From Otatea glauca (lineage: Eukaryota; Streptophyta; Magnoliopsida; Poales; Poaceae): a stretch of DNA of 64,000 bases. The stretch covers positions 56,353,567 through 56,417,566 of the forward strand of contig CM070713.1 in NCBI GenBank assembly GCA_036346275.1, given 5' to 3'. Both the position numbers and the translations under genes were made by a program. The notes under the pieces are model-generated. The model was not told where the DNA came from. It saw nothing but the letters and a program-made list of their open reading frames with translations, and searched no databases. Shown here piece after piece: positions 11,536 through 23,685 of the stretch (positions are counted from its first letter, which is position 1; each line of letters opens with the position of its first letter).

Positions 11536-11839
11536 CCCACAAGTAAGCACACAGTAGTGACAGGACGCAGATGGTAGCTACCAGGATTTGAAATTTCGTT
11601 CTTGATTTATATCCTAGAGGTGGACACAATCCAAAATTTCGGTACAATTTGATAATTTTGGACGAAATCCCTTGCAAATTCAAAACGCAAATTTGAAATC
11701 CGGAATTTTTAAACTGAAACGATGTTGCCAAAATTTGAAATTTCGTCAAAATATTAGAATTTCGAACGAAATCCGGAATTCAAAATGCAAATTTAAAATT
11801 TCGGTACTTTCGGCCATAATTTGTCGAAATCTCTGTGAA

Positions 11840-12840
11840 ATTCAACCGAGTGAAAAATAGTCAAAACAATGTTAAAATTTTTTGAAAATTTTTATGGATG
11901 GTCCTAACACATCACTAATGTTCCCATAAAAATTTCAGATGATGATCAAACACAAGGAATTTTTAGAAATTCTGAGAGTACTACTGTACTGATAAAAGGC
12001 TGACTAGTAAATTTCAACGAATGAAAAATAGCGCAAACCACGTTAGAAAATTTTTGTGGATGTTTGTGACGCATCAATAATGTTCCCGTAAAATTTTCAA
12101 ATGATGATCAAGCCTCAAGAATTTTTAGAAATTCAGATAGTGCTACTAAAGGCTGAACAACAAATTTCAACCGAATGAAAAATGATTCAAACTACGTTAG
12201 AAAATTTTGAAAATTTTTATTGATGGTCCTGATGCATCAGCAATGTTTTCATAGTTTTCAAATGAGGATCAAGCATGAGAAATTTTCAAAAATTCTAACA
12301 GTGCTACTATCCTGATAAAAGCCTGATGATCAATAGATAGATTTGCTTGAGCAATCAAAAAGGATTTAGAATTTTTGAAACTTTTACAGAAAGGTGCTAA
12401 GGCAATGCTTAAGTTCTCATAAAAATTTTGGATGATGAACACGCTCCAGTGAATTTATAAAATTCTTACAATAAGAATGTACCATTTATATTCCTTCTCT
12501 ATTTTTGATTTTTAAAAGATAACAAATGAATTTCAATGCTTCCATATATTTGATTGAGTAAACAAAAAAAAAAAGGCAATTCTTAAACTCTCATGAAAAT
12601 TTTAGATCATGATCACACTCGAGCAATTTTATAAAATTCTGACGAGGTTACTGTCTCAATTATGTTTATTCTGCTTTTGATTTTTTAAAGAAATGAAGTT
12701 CAATTATTTTGAAAAAAATTCTATGTAATCCTAGACTGCTAAAGATGGTACCATAAAATTTTCAAAGTATGATCAAGCTTATACAATTTTATAAAAATCT
12801 AACAGTGTTTCTGCATAAATTATAAGACGTCTTAAAAATT
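11840..12840 (+). repeat. Six diverged tandem repeats of about 160-170 bp
   Basis: The block (A/T)ATGTTCCCATAAAAATTT followed by GATGATGATCAA recurs at about 11918, 12077, 12240, 12409, 12577 and 12747. Spacing is 159, 163, 169, 168 and 170 bp. Each unit also has an AATTTTTA(G/T)AAATTCT block and a short CTACT block. Flanking sequence (11580-11830 and 12890-13080) is rich in GAAATTTCG and its complement, so the array may be the core of one larger element of about 1.5 kb. Non-coding. Confidence 0.8.
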
Positions 12841-13389
12841 CGGTTTTTTAACAAATTTTCATGAAAAATGAAATTCTTAAGGGTTATTGGGCCAAATCTA
12901 GTCATAAAAAGTCAAATTTCGGTCAAATGAGCCCGAGATTTCGGCGAGATTTTTAAACATCTTAGCAATTTGATTTTTTTTTCTGCAATTTTTTTTTATC
13001 TGGGCGAGATTTTGCATCTCGTCCCCGACCGAAATCTCAGCGAGAAATTCCGAAATTTCGCCAGGATTTCTAACAATGGTAACTACAGATACCTTGCAGA
13101 TGGGATGGGACTACAACTTAAGCATTTTCCATACCTCATAGCCGTCCGATCGGATCAATCAATGGTCAGATTGCTGCACAGTGTTCTGATACAATAACTT
13201 GCAACAATGTTGCTACGGAAAAACATTGTCACATTGATTCTGCTACAGTGCTCTCGGGTTTTTATCCAACGGTAGACATGGGGACTGCTAATGCAGGGGA
13301 TCCCTGTCCAGTAAGTACATACCAGACAACAAACCCAAAACAGAAACCTGAGCTCAAACTTCAAGGTTGCTCAGAGCATGTCAAGACTC

Positions 13390-14670
13390 AAGACTAACGT
13401 CATCACCTAGACAACAATCAAGCCGACGAATGCATCAACGAAGTAAGGATTTCGCAATTAGCTGACATCAACAGAATTTGTGACCGAAATCACCACGCAG
13501 CACTTCATAATTTCATATATTATACCAATATAATAAGAGATGTGCTTCCGTCTTTTCTTTTTGATAGTTCCACAAATATTAAAACATGAATAAATGGTAA
13601 ATGGTGATTACTTACCCTTACGTTTGCTTCAAAATTTGTGCAACTTGTATTAGAAGGAAAAGCATTGTAATAACTCAATTGACCATATTTAAAACTCATA
13701 ATAACCCCAAAGCAGTACAAATTGTCTTTGCTTTTGACCGCCATCCTCTCGTGTTCATTACAAAGATACAAGCACTACTCGTGTTCAGTTTAGTACAAGC
13801 AGTATAAACTAAACTGCACTGTAAAAAGTATCACAGGTAACTTTTGACCGCCATCCTCTCGTGTTCATTACAAAGATACAAATGTCAGTTCACTGATGCA
13901 CCGTTATCTACTGAACAAATCACAAATGTGAAGCTTGACGGGTTCATAACTCAACTACATACTAAACGCCTCACAAATGTGAAGCTTAAATCATAACTCT
14001 ACTGTTCAGCTCCAGTTCCATCAATGTCCAATGCCCCACCAGGTACACACAATCAAGCAAGTCCTATCTAAGATTGATTGCAAACTCTACAATCATGAAG
14101 CATATTTCCAAAACAACATTTGTTACTTTTACAACCGTAGATCTTACATGTACAAAAACACTTCTCAAGTTCTCATGAGAATATATGAGATATATGTGCG
14201 TGTTGGCATATAGTTATTTTGCCTGATCCTCAGTTACTCATGTTTCCTCAAGAACAAGGAAAAAATGATTGCAAAGGCTGATCAGAGGCATATCAAACAG
14301 AATCAGTTCACCACCTAAGAACAATCAAGCTGGCCAACGCGCTAATGAGGTGCTTCTATGCATCAATATTTTAAAGTTGCACAAATATTAAACAAATGGT
14401 GGATGCTGATTCTTTAACCCTTCGTTTGCTTCAAAATTTATGTAACTTGTATTGGAAGGGAATACATAGAAGCACTGCCCGTTAGTTGCTAGTTCATTTC
14501 AACAAAATTGGCGAACGAAATCACCAAAAAAACACTCCATAGTTTCATATATCATAGCAATGTAATCGCTCGATCGGTCATACTTGAAACTTACTAATTC
14601 AAAAGTAGTATAAAATCGTAGTTGCAGAATGTAAACTAATCTGCACCGTAACACAAGCATCACAGGTACT
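13390..14670. repeat. Duplicated ~400-bp segment downstream of the CGR1-like gene
   Basis: 13390-13835 and 14310-14665 share the same ordered blocks: ACAATCAAGC, a CACAAATATTAAA block, TTTGCTTCAAAATTT then AACTTGTATT, an AAATCACCA block with TTTCATATAT, and finally CTGCAC(T/C)GTAA then ATCACAGGTA. The right copy abuts the stop codon at 14689 and probably is the 3' UTR. A separate perfect 40-bp direct repeat lies at 13731-13770 and 13841-13880. Confidence 0.7.
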
Positions 14671-14688
14671 TAAAAGATTCGAGGCGTC

Positions 14689-15288
14689 TCAGTTGTCGAG
14701 GCCGGGCACCTGCATGCGGCGGTTGGCCTCGGACTTCCTGCCGCCGAGGAGCTCGTCGGGGACGACCTTGAGCTGCTTTCGCTTCTTGGACTTAGCGATC
14801 TTCTGGATCGTCTTGGGGTTGGTGACCCGCTGCAGCTTGGTGCCCGTGCGCAGCACATTCTCCTGCTTGCGCTTCTCCCGCTCCTCCCGCTGCTTCCGCT
14901 TCGCGACCTTGTTCAGCCGGATCTCCTCCTTGAGCTCCGACACGCGCGCCTGGTAGGCCCGCTTCAGGGACTTCTCCCGCGCGCGCTGCTCCAGCGGGGT
15001 CGGCTTCCGGGAAGCCACCACCGCGGAGGCGCGCCGCGTGCGGGGCTCCTTCCAGCGCCGCCCCGAGACGCGCCCGGCGATGACGCCGTCGTAGGTGGGC
15101 TGCCCCAAGGAGGCCGGCTTGGAGGGGTCGGACAGCGAGGGCACGGCCCGGAGCTTGGACGGCCGGGGCGCGTCGGCGTCGAGGTCCATGGAGTCGGCGG
15201 CCTCCGCCTCGGCCTCCCGGCGCTTGCGCTTGCCGCGCTCGCCCCCGAGGCCCTCGTCGAGGTAGCGGAAATCTAGGTGGAAGGCCAT
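14689..15288 (-). CDS. CGR1/CCDC86-family rRNA-processing protein, single exon
   Basis: The intact 199-aa frame runs from ATG at 15288 to the stop TGA at 14689. The N-terminal half is acidic and basic by turns (residues ~17-40: Glu/Ala/Arg-rich, then MDLDADAP). The C-terminal half (about 95-185) is a very basic coiled-coil-prone domain, with EQRAREKSLKRAYQARVSEL, then KRKQREEREKRKQEN, and a conserved tail ending KSKKRKQLKVVPDEL. This is the Cgr1 family pattern. Yeast Cgr1 is a nucleolar protein needed for 60S pre-rRNA processing, and the plant members are presumed to do the same. Lys/Arg clusters would serve as nuclear/nucleolar signals. Coding GC is high, with G/C in most third positions, typical of grass genes. 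No intron is needed. The family assignment rests on the C-terminal domain; function in this species is inferred. Confidence 0.88.
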   Translation of the reverse strand: MAFHLDFRYLDEGLGGERGKRKRREAEAEAADSMDLDADAPRPSKLRAVPSLSDPSKPASLGQPTYDGVIAGRVSGRRWKEPRTRRASAVVASRKPTPLEQRAREKSLKRAYQARVSELKEEIRLNKVAKRKQREEREKRKQENVLRTGTKLQRVTNPKTIQKIAKSKKRKQLKVVPDELLGGRKSEANRRMQVPGLDN

Positions 15289-16402
15289 TGGTCGGGGCTG
15301 GATCGAGAGCTAGGGTCTCGCCGTCTCGCGTTTGGGGGAGACAGAGGCGGAGGCGTGTGAAGAGGTGGGTTTATTAGGGTTTGTATGAAGCGGCGGCGTG
15401 GGCTAAGGACTAGGGTTGGAGAGAATTTGGGCCGGCCCAGTTAATATATGCCTTTTCCTACATTTCCATACTTCTTTCTAAATTTTCTCAAATGAATAAA
15501 TTCTTTTTTTAACATACCACGAGTATGAGGATTTATGCATCTATACTCCTTTATAATGCACCTAAGCATTCTTTTCTACGTCCACCCCAAATAATGCACC
15601 CCACTAGAGATGGTCCAACCTTCATGCACCCAGCGAAACGTCCCCAGAAACTTGCCTCCATCAAAATTAACCTCTCAGATCTTTCCTCAGCTTTACTCAC
15701 CCACATCCGATGGCCATTGTTTAATGTGTCTAACTCATCCCTGTGGCCCACAATATATCTCCCCCCACCTCCAGCATCATCTCAAGGAAAAGGAAACAAA
15801 TATCCTGGAATTAAGGAAAAGGAAACAAACGTTCTAGAAAAGGAAAAGACCATATATTACGTGCTGGAAAAAGAAAACCGGAAGACAGAGCACTATACTA
15901 GTAGTATTTAATTAGTCAAGTGCCCGTACGTTGCAACGGAACCTTAAACGTTACATGAGTATGCATCAAGAATATTGCTGTGTTATTTAAAAGCTAGATG
16001 AAACAAAGATAATGATTGTTGATACTTCCATGTCTTAGGCAAGGTAATGTCGAAGAACAAATTTTTTTTTGAACCAGAGCTCAAAGAATTGGTCTTTTTT
16101 GCCGTAGCTTCTAAAGAAATATATAGCATTTACACATACAACTAAGCAGAAAGCACAAATATGATTGTATTTGTTTAAATGAGCGAAGCGTCCATGATGC
16201 CATGCTTTCATTCGATGCCATGATGGTTTCAAGTTGTGTTGCATTTCTCCAGGCACCACACCCTCCTAAAGGATTGTTCTAAAATTCTCAAGGTGCTAAA
16301 TTACAGGGCACTGCAAATAAAACTTTAGTCAATTAATAAAAAAGCAGATTAGATATTGTGAAAATAACTTGATAAGGTTAAAATTAATCACAATACTGTA
16401 AT
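15289..16402. other. 5' flank of the CGR1-like gene and intergenic DNA
   Basis: 15289-15420 is GC-rich and probably holds the 5' UTR and core promoter of the minus-strand gene. 15430-16400 is AT-rich. A GTGCCCGTACGTTGCAACGG motif at about 15920-15940 resembles the end of a widespread plant repeat, but no partner end was found. No gene called. Confidence 0.4.
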
Positions 16403-19282
16403 TGTAACATCCCAAAATTTGAGATTTGGAATGTTGATTTCAAGAATAAACCATTTGCATTTTCTTGAATTAATCCCAGCTTAATTTGAATTTTCCTTAA
16501 AGGAAAGGATTTAATCTGACTAAAATAATCATCAAATTAAAGAATTTCAGTTTTAGTTGGGTTCCTTGTGCTCCAAGGAATTTTTCTGTATTTTTGGGGA
16601 TTTTTCTGAATTTATTTGATATTTATTTGAATTTATTTGCATTTATTTGAATTTCTGGATTTCTCTTAAATCGAAAAATGAATTTTATTTTCCGAGCATT
16701 GTCGGGCGAATCCTCTGCGGTCCACTTCTTTCCCGCTTCGGCTCGGCCCGATCGCTCACCTCGCCCGGCCGCCAGCGCGCTGCCACGCCGGCCATCGAAT
16801 TTATCGCGCCCGCGTCGGATGGGCGACGCGTGGGCGGTTGCGATCGCGACCACGCCGCACCGCGCGAACCCTAGCCGCCGCCGCCGCTCGGAGTCCGCCT
16901 CGCCCACGCCTTGGCGTCCGTGCCGCGTCTGATGCGCGTTCCTCGGGGCTATAAAAGCAGTGCCGCACCCTGCTCGAGATCCGCCGTCTCGCGCCGCTTC
17001 GTTTGCCTTCTCGCCCGTCGTCCGAGCAGCCTCCGTTGCCCCGTGCGACCTCGTCGAAGATCGCCGTCGAGCCGAGACCTTCCGCCGCCACTTTCTTCGC
17101 CGTCGGTGCGTCTTTGCCGTCGCTGTCTGCCTTTCCGCGCCGCCCGCGTCACCCTCCTCCGGATCCCCTGGTTCCGTGGCCGTTCCGTCGCGTTTCTGCC
17201 GCGAGCCTCGTCTTCTTCCCCTTTGCCGGTGGCCCGCACCGTCGCCTCGCCGCCGTTCTCCTTCGCTAACCCCAGCCGTCCGATCTCGCGCCTGCGTCCC
17301 AGATCGTGCCATGTCGCCTCTGTCCGCGCCCTCATTCTCGGCCGTCAGATCCAGTCGCAACCGCCGGATGCGTGATGCATGGCTCTTCCACGTCAGCGCC
17401 TTGTCAGCTGCTGGCGTCAGCCCTATCGCCGACGCAAGCACCGACGTCAGCCGTGCACCAGGTGCACGGTGAACCGAGCCCGCGCCGTGGACCGAGTCCA
17501 CCGAGAGCCGGCTGACGTCAGCGATTGCGCAATAAATCCTTTTTACGTATAAAAATAAATCCAGAAATTCTGATTTTCTGTATTTTCTCTGAATTTAATC
17601 TTTCAGAGGCCCGTTCTCGCTCATACGAACTCCGATTGAGGCGATTCAAGTTTCTAAATTTTTCTAAAACCAAGATCTATCTTCCAGAGCCATTTATTTT
17701 CAGTTTTGAGCTTGTTTGAGTCTCTGTTTTGTATTTATTTGGTTTCATTGCTTCTTTTTTCGGTAGACGCTAATTCCGAGGGAGCGAACGAAGACTTTGA
17801 AGACCAAGATTCAGCACTAGATCAGCAAAGCAAGTCGTAATCCTTTGATCATATTGATCCTGTGTTTGCAAAAGTAATTTACTTTATTACAATTGCATGC
17901 TATTTTGTGTATCAATGCTTATTTAATGGGAGTAGATGTATACCTAGTTGACATTATGCCACCTTGATTAGTTGTATGCCATGTATCCATTGTTAGACCT
18001 AGGTTGGGACATTATTAGTTGGACATAATTATTACACCAACCCTGGGTTATCGTAGTTATGCTTAGACATGCTTATATATACGTTGGGATTCAGGTCACA
18101 TGTTGAATAATGTTAATCTTGACTTAATGAGATATTGAATCGTGGCCGTTAGCCACTGTTGTAAAATTTATTGTACCATGGCGGGGTTTGCCATTGGTCT
18201 TGGTTGAACGAATTGTTTTTCCTCGGGCAAGTGATCGTGAAGTAAAGGGGGTGCTTTCTAGCACATTGGGATGTGGATGTCTTGCCTGAGACAATTTAAG
18301 GACTTAATCTTGTGCGCCATTGAACTGGGCCTAACCGTACTACCGCATGTCTGGAATGGGACAGACCTAGCTGATTAATTTGCAATGTCTAGCCTTGAGT
18401 CTTGCCGATTGGTGGTGTGGGTTCGGGATGGACGGGTAGATTCGCAAGGCGCAAGAGGGGGCCTAATGGGCGAAACCTTAGCGGGCAGTACCGAGCTTAG
18501 ACAGTGCATTGTAAAGGTTTTGTCATGATATCTCTGCGACACACCAAAGGAAGTGTGTTAGCAACATTTGCACAAAGAGATGTTCATGTCTTGTGGGTAA
18601 AGTTGTACAACCTCTGCAGAGTGTAAAACTATTCGAATAGCGCGTCATGATCATGGACAAAGCCCGGGAATTTCACACGGGGTATAGAGTGTTTCATAAA
18701 ATGTGGAATTGTTGGGATGTGAACGGGGAGTTCACTGTTGTTTTGTTGTCTATCATTGGTCTATCAATCATTTATGTATGTTTTCTTAAATATGCTTTCA
18801 ATCTATTTATTGTATTTCAATTCAAGTATTGCTTTCTGCAAATGAACTATATAGCCATCCTTGTCAAGCCGTGCATGAATATATTGCATCAATTCCCTAC
18901 GGCTTGCTGAGTACCTTTGTACTCACGGCTTTATGCCCTTGTTGATCAGTTGCTGAATGAGATAATGAATATCATGAGGAGGAATTCTATGAAGACTACG
19001 TGGATTAGGAAGGCGTTCCCCAGACGATTGCCTGTGGCATGTCGAATGGCTCAAGTTATCTTTTCCGCTGCAGTAGTATTTGTTTCTTAAGCCCTTAAGA
19101 CGTAATGGTGTAAACATTGACCATAAGGTCGTTTGTTTTATTTAATAATAAATTGCTTCTTCTTAGTTAATTCGTTGTATGGAATGATATTTCATCTATG
19201 TTTCCACTGTGTGCACTAGCGTGATCCTGGACTAGTGCAGTATACACAGAGGGTTTCGAATTTGCAAATCCGGTTCCCGACA
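16403..19282 (+). mobile_element. Gypsy-type solo LTR, 2880 bp, TSD GTAAT
   Basis: Starts TGTAACATCCC, ends GGTTCCCGACA, and is flanked by perfect 5-bp repeats GTAAT (16398-16402 and 19283-19287). The length and TGTAAC start recall the long LTRs of RIRE3/RIRE8-like Gypsy elements. The first 280 bp are AT-rich; a GC-rich block follows (16690-17520) with a TATAAAAG box at 16950-16957. No gag or pol is present, so it is a solo LTR. The 292-aa minus-strand ORF across the GC block is a composition artefact. A related copy in inverted orientation lies at 59882 to about 62700. Confidence 0.92.
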
Positions 19283-19287
19283 GTAAT

Positions 19288-22200
19288 ACAGTACACGTAG
19301 AATGTGCATCAATTCTACATCCAGCATCATAGTGTAATAGTACATCTTTGGATTGTAGTCCAGATTAGAAAAAATATCATGGTACGTGACTTCCAAGTGA
19401 ACACAGATAATTCAAAGAATATTTCGGCAACACTGATCCGGTTGCCTGCCTACACACCATTCCAACTAAACAAACGAGCACAAATATATAGATCAATCTT
19501 AGAGGAGAGATGAACCTAAAGTAAATTGTTCCAAAGCTATCTGCATCCGGAAAAGTAAATTTTTTTGGCCAGTCTAGTCAAGTTTGCTTGGATCCTGTTG
19601 GCACCATCGCAACCCTGTCGCCTAGCCAGCATCCGCCATGCTCTCTTTGCCATTGTTGAACACCTGAACATCAAATGATCCACCATGCCTGGTATCAGCC
19701 ATGTTCCCTCAAAGAGCACACTCCTTTGGTACTCCAATTCTCATGTCTTCAGCTCCAACCACACTACCACTGCGTTCTGCATCTGGTAGCTCCAGGAATT
19801 GCTTATGCTCACCCTTACCATCAACCACACAGTATTCTAGGAATTCAGAGAAATATTAGAACATTAGCTTCATGTGAAAAGAAAGTCATGTCATCAATTA
19901 ATAAAAGTTTAGATAATTCAACTTTACACTGCAATCATCGTGTAAATTTTCTATGCTCTATCCAGGCCATAACACCTCACAATACAGTTTCTTAAATTGA
20001 GATAGCAAATGTCATATTAGGATATCTCAAAAGAAACTCCTTAACAATGATACCACTACACAACACTAATTCAACAACAGGTGCTTCCAGTATAGGCATC
20101 ATCAACTACAATGTAACCACAACAATACAGCCGAAATGTATATACGACATAGGTCATCCAACCATCCATGGAAGAACATCCCGAACCCATGAGAGGTTTG
20201 GTGCTCACCTGCACTATGTGATAAACTACATAGAAGCAAACCTGAGTACTGCAGTATGTAAACTACACGGAAGAAGCTTTAGGTTTTCCTCCTCCAAGAT
20301 CATGAATCTTAAGTTTAAATTGGTTTGTTCTTCCATCGTTGGTTCAGTTTTAAATCTGTCCGACCAATCTCCAGAGCCAAATTGGAAAAAAAACTAAAAT
20401 ATGATGATACATGGTAAGACATAATTCATTCATTTGCCATGAATACCATTCCAAATAAAAAAAACCAATTAATTTGGCAAATGGAACCATAAAAAGGAAT
20501 ATTACAGTAAACAGGTGGTGGGCACGAAGGAAAGAGGGGAAAAAGTATCGATGATGACAACTTCTCTTTCTTGTATGAAATTAAATAAGAAAAATAAAGG
20601 CACAATCTACCGTCAAGATGAAGGGAAGTGGAGCAAAGTGGGGAGGGTTCTATGACATACTGCAGTGGATTCTTTTTCCACATTGCTGTTGCTGGCTTTC
20701 CGCCTTGACCACGATGCTGCCACTGTAGGTTAGTTACAATCGAGCCTCAGCTTCAGTTGAGATTATAGTGGTGGATCCGTGCCCGACAATGGCACCGTAC
20801 CTCAGATCTGCATCGTCTTATCAACATGTTATCTTGATGCTAAAAAAGACAATGTATGAGGGTAATTTGGGTACCAAATCACTAATAAATCCGCATAATA
20901 TTCATGTAGAGTCTACACCATCTTTCCGAGTACCGACACAATCAAAATTCCTATCAAGAGACAAAAATAGCTTTGATGACAAAAATAGAACTTATTTACT
21001 ATTTACGCTAGATATTTAACATAAGAAATCACTTCAAGGAGATATGCAACAGTTAACAAAGACATAAATGAGAGTAAAACCAAATTATTATAGTACAAGT
21101 CCTGATTGATTTCAATAGACTATACAACTCTTTCTACTACCCTAGAGAAAACAAACCTCCTTGTCCTCTTCTTAATTAGAACCTGATCAAGAGGGTGCAG
21201 AGATTTGTTCTCAGTAAAACACCACCTACAGCCCTATCTTGGTGCTCAAAAGATTGTCTTGTAGCATCAGAAACATTAATTAAGTTAATGATGCACTTGT
21301 TGAATTAACCTAGTAAAACATCAAGATCTAACAATAAAAAAAGATTAGTCTAAAAAGGTTTCCAATTAGATATTAGAAAATAAAAAGGAAAACATGATAT
21401 ACCTTCAAGAAGAGCTGAGCGGACACACAAGAAGAATGGGGAATCAACATGAACATTCAAAAGGTACCATATTAGTGATAAGGAGCAATTCACAACATGT
21501 GTGATAAGAGGATAAAAGCTAAGGAATAAATTGAAGCTGCTACATACATGCTCAGCAACAACAAGAATAGTTGATCTTTATCTGAAGTACTAACACCAAC
21601 AATAATTAGTTTGTGTTGGATGAATCAAATCTTTCCTTCGTATCCCTCAATATGAAGGCCAACTCCCAACTTCATAGGACAAAAGCAGAGTTGATGATTA
21701 GCACAGAAAAAGAAACTAAACCAAAAGGCACGAACTCTTACCAAGTATTAGTTCATAAGTTTTAGGGAAAACTATATCTACAAGCTAACAGAAGGACTGA
21801 AGGAGTTATCTTGCTGACCAACAAGAGCATCTGAAATGCCTAGGCTGCACCAGACAGTCATTTCCTGCACAAGTAGAAAGCACTCACCCAATTTATTTAA
21901 GTACCACACCAAATTCATATAAAATTCTCATAGTATCACAAATAATTTTAGAGTTAAAAAGGGTTAAGTTTTTTTTTCAATCTATAGAAGGCTTTTATTT
22001 TGTTCAAGAAGCAATTCATCACATCTAATTTTGAAAACTTTTGGTTGCAACGCTTGAGCCCAAATATGCAAAGACAAAAAAATTCTAGTTCACGTTTCTT
22101 TTTTTGTGTGTTTTGAAGTAAAACAGTAGGAAAGAATCCTACTATAGTTCATTTCTCTTTACAACAACCAGTAAATAGATAAAGCTAAGTGGGGAAAACT

Positions 22201-22758
22201 ATGAGCATCTTTATCTCGTTCTGGTCCAACAAGTCCTGAACAGGACAAGCAATAAGATGAAAATAATAGTTAAGATATATAGTAAATAAGATCCACGTAT
22301 ACATCAAAGGTCAACCTTCTCTTCCTTCTATTCCATGCTTTTACCGAATGGCATCGTGGAAACTGGAATTAAGTAGCCTGTTACAGTTTTACATCCTTTG
22401 TGTTTCTCTCCTTCCTCATCGTTAGCTATCAATAATCATTAACTGGTTAGGCATTTAATCAAACAGAGTAAAGCTGGAAAGATGCATTTGAGATCCGTGG
22501 GATGCATGTTCTTAGAATTCCTCAAATCAACTCTATTCACCTACAAATTTACCCCCAAAAGAATGAACTGAATCTATGAACAATGATACAACGACCAAAT
22601 GGGCAATAGAGAAAATTACCATTCATCAGAAATTTTAGCAGCAACTTCCTCTGTCAAAATCACGCGACGAGCGGACAGGAGGCCCAGGACGACATGAATC
22701 AACCTCGGCATCCTCTCTATCTCTCCCATTGTTCTTGATGTGGTGGGGTTGCACACAC
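19288..22758. other. Mostly unassigned DNA; possible minus-strand exons
   Basis: Two stretches look more coding-like than their surroundings. The first is 22620-22729 on the minus strand, a 37-codon frame from ATG at 22729 (MGEIERMPRLIHVVLG start). It can end at a splice-donor-like ATG|GTAATTT. The second is about 19610-19850 on the minus strand, an ~80-codon frame with one internal TGA (reads YCVVDGKGEHKQFLELPDAE, later VFNNGKESMADAG). I recognise neither. They could be exons of one gene lying between the solo LTR and the IDH gene, a decayed gene, or chance. The rest is AT-rich with no gene or repeat I can name. Confidence 0.25.
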
Positions 22759-22960
22759 CACTACAGAAATGTGCATCACAATCGGTTCTTTTTTATCATC
22801 ACAATCGGTTCTTTTTTATCATCACAGTCGATTTTAGTGGCTATACAAAGTCATTAGACAGTGCTGAGGAGGCGCTATCACAGTCGGTTTTCGCCCAATA
22901 GTGCTAAATGGTCATCCTAATCGGTTCTGAGCTCAGAATCCCAATCGTGTTAATCCCGAC
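22759..22960 (+). mobile_element. CACTA-like terminus with subterminal repeats, other end not found
   Basis: Begins CACTACAGAAATG, the usual CACTA-superfamily start. It is followed by repeated subterminal motifs ATCACAATCGGTTC (twice), ATCACAGTCG (twice) and CCTAATCGGTTC. I did not find the matching CTGTAGTG end, so this is a fragment or a decayed element. It begins 30 bp upstream of the possible minus-strand exon ATG at 22729. Confidence 0.55.
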
Positions 22961-23685
22961 GACAAGATCTGGATCGGTACGGAGTCGTCGGCTCTGATGC
23001 AGCGACGATAGATTACGTGGATGGGGAAGGGGCAGCACCGATGGTGGAGGAAAGGAGTGGCGGCACTGGTGAGTTGCGTCTGAGAGAGAGATAGGGCGAG
23101 TGGAAGAGGAATTAACGGGAAGACCGGGAGAGATGGTTGTGGCTTTTTAATGGTGGGAGGGAGACGTGGAAGGAGAAGTGGAAGTGGGAAGGCAGTTGCG
23201 TTGCTTCAACCTTAGCCGTTCCTATTAGATCCAACAGATCAGATGCTTTTGAGGAGAACGAGCCATAAGTGACAATTAGTAGTAGAGATGCGTTTTGATG
23301 CTTTACAATTTTACTGATGGATTTCACGACTTCTCTCTAAAATCGATCGGGTATAACTTTGTAGTAAACATCCAAATGGTTAATGCATCGGTTATCAACT
23401 TAAATCTTAATTCACGAATCACGTAATTCAAAAGAATGCATCCACGCAGACGCAGTAGCCAGCGGCAAGATGCAGAAGATAATCGTTTTTATAATCTCTC
23501 TTATTTCCAGTTTAACAACGCAAAAATACTGCATGAAATTCAATCCTGGATTCCAGGTGAGCTGCTCCATTACTCTGAAGCAAAACCAGAAACAAGACAC
23601 CTGAAGATTGTACAGGGATGTGGGCTCAACAAAATGATGATCTAAAAGCTATAAGAAACGAAAATCAGGCGCACGCAATTGGTCG

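Noticed and set aside
11840..12840. Regular repeats as a CRISPR array or centromeric satellite
   Set aside because: Units are diverged along their whole length with no repeat/spacer alternation, the genome is plant nuclear, and the sequence does not match the rice centromere satellite as I remember it.
16623..17501. 292-aa minus-strand ORF and several plus-strand ORFs of 60-170 aa
   Set aside because: They lie wholly inside the GC-rich block of a TSD-defined solo LTR, are Arg/Ser/Pro/Gly-rich in all frames, and carry no domain.
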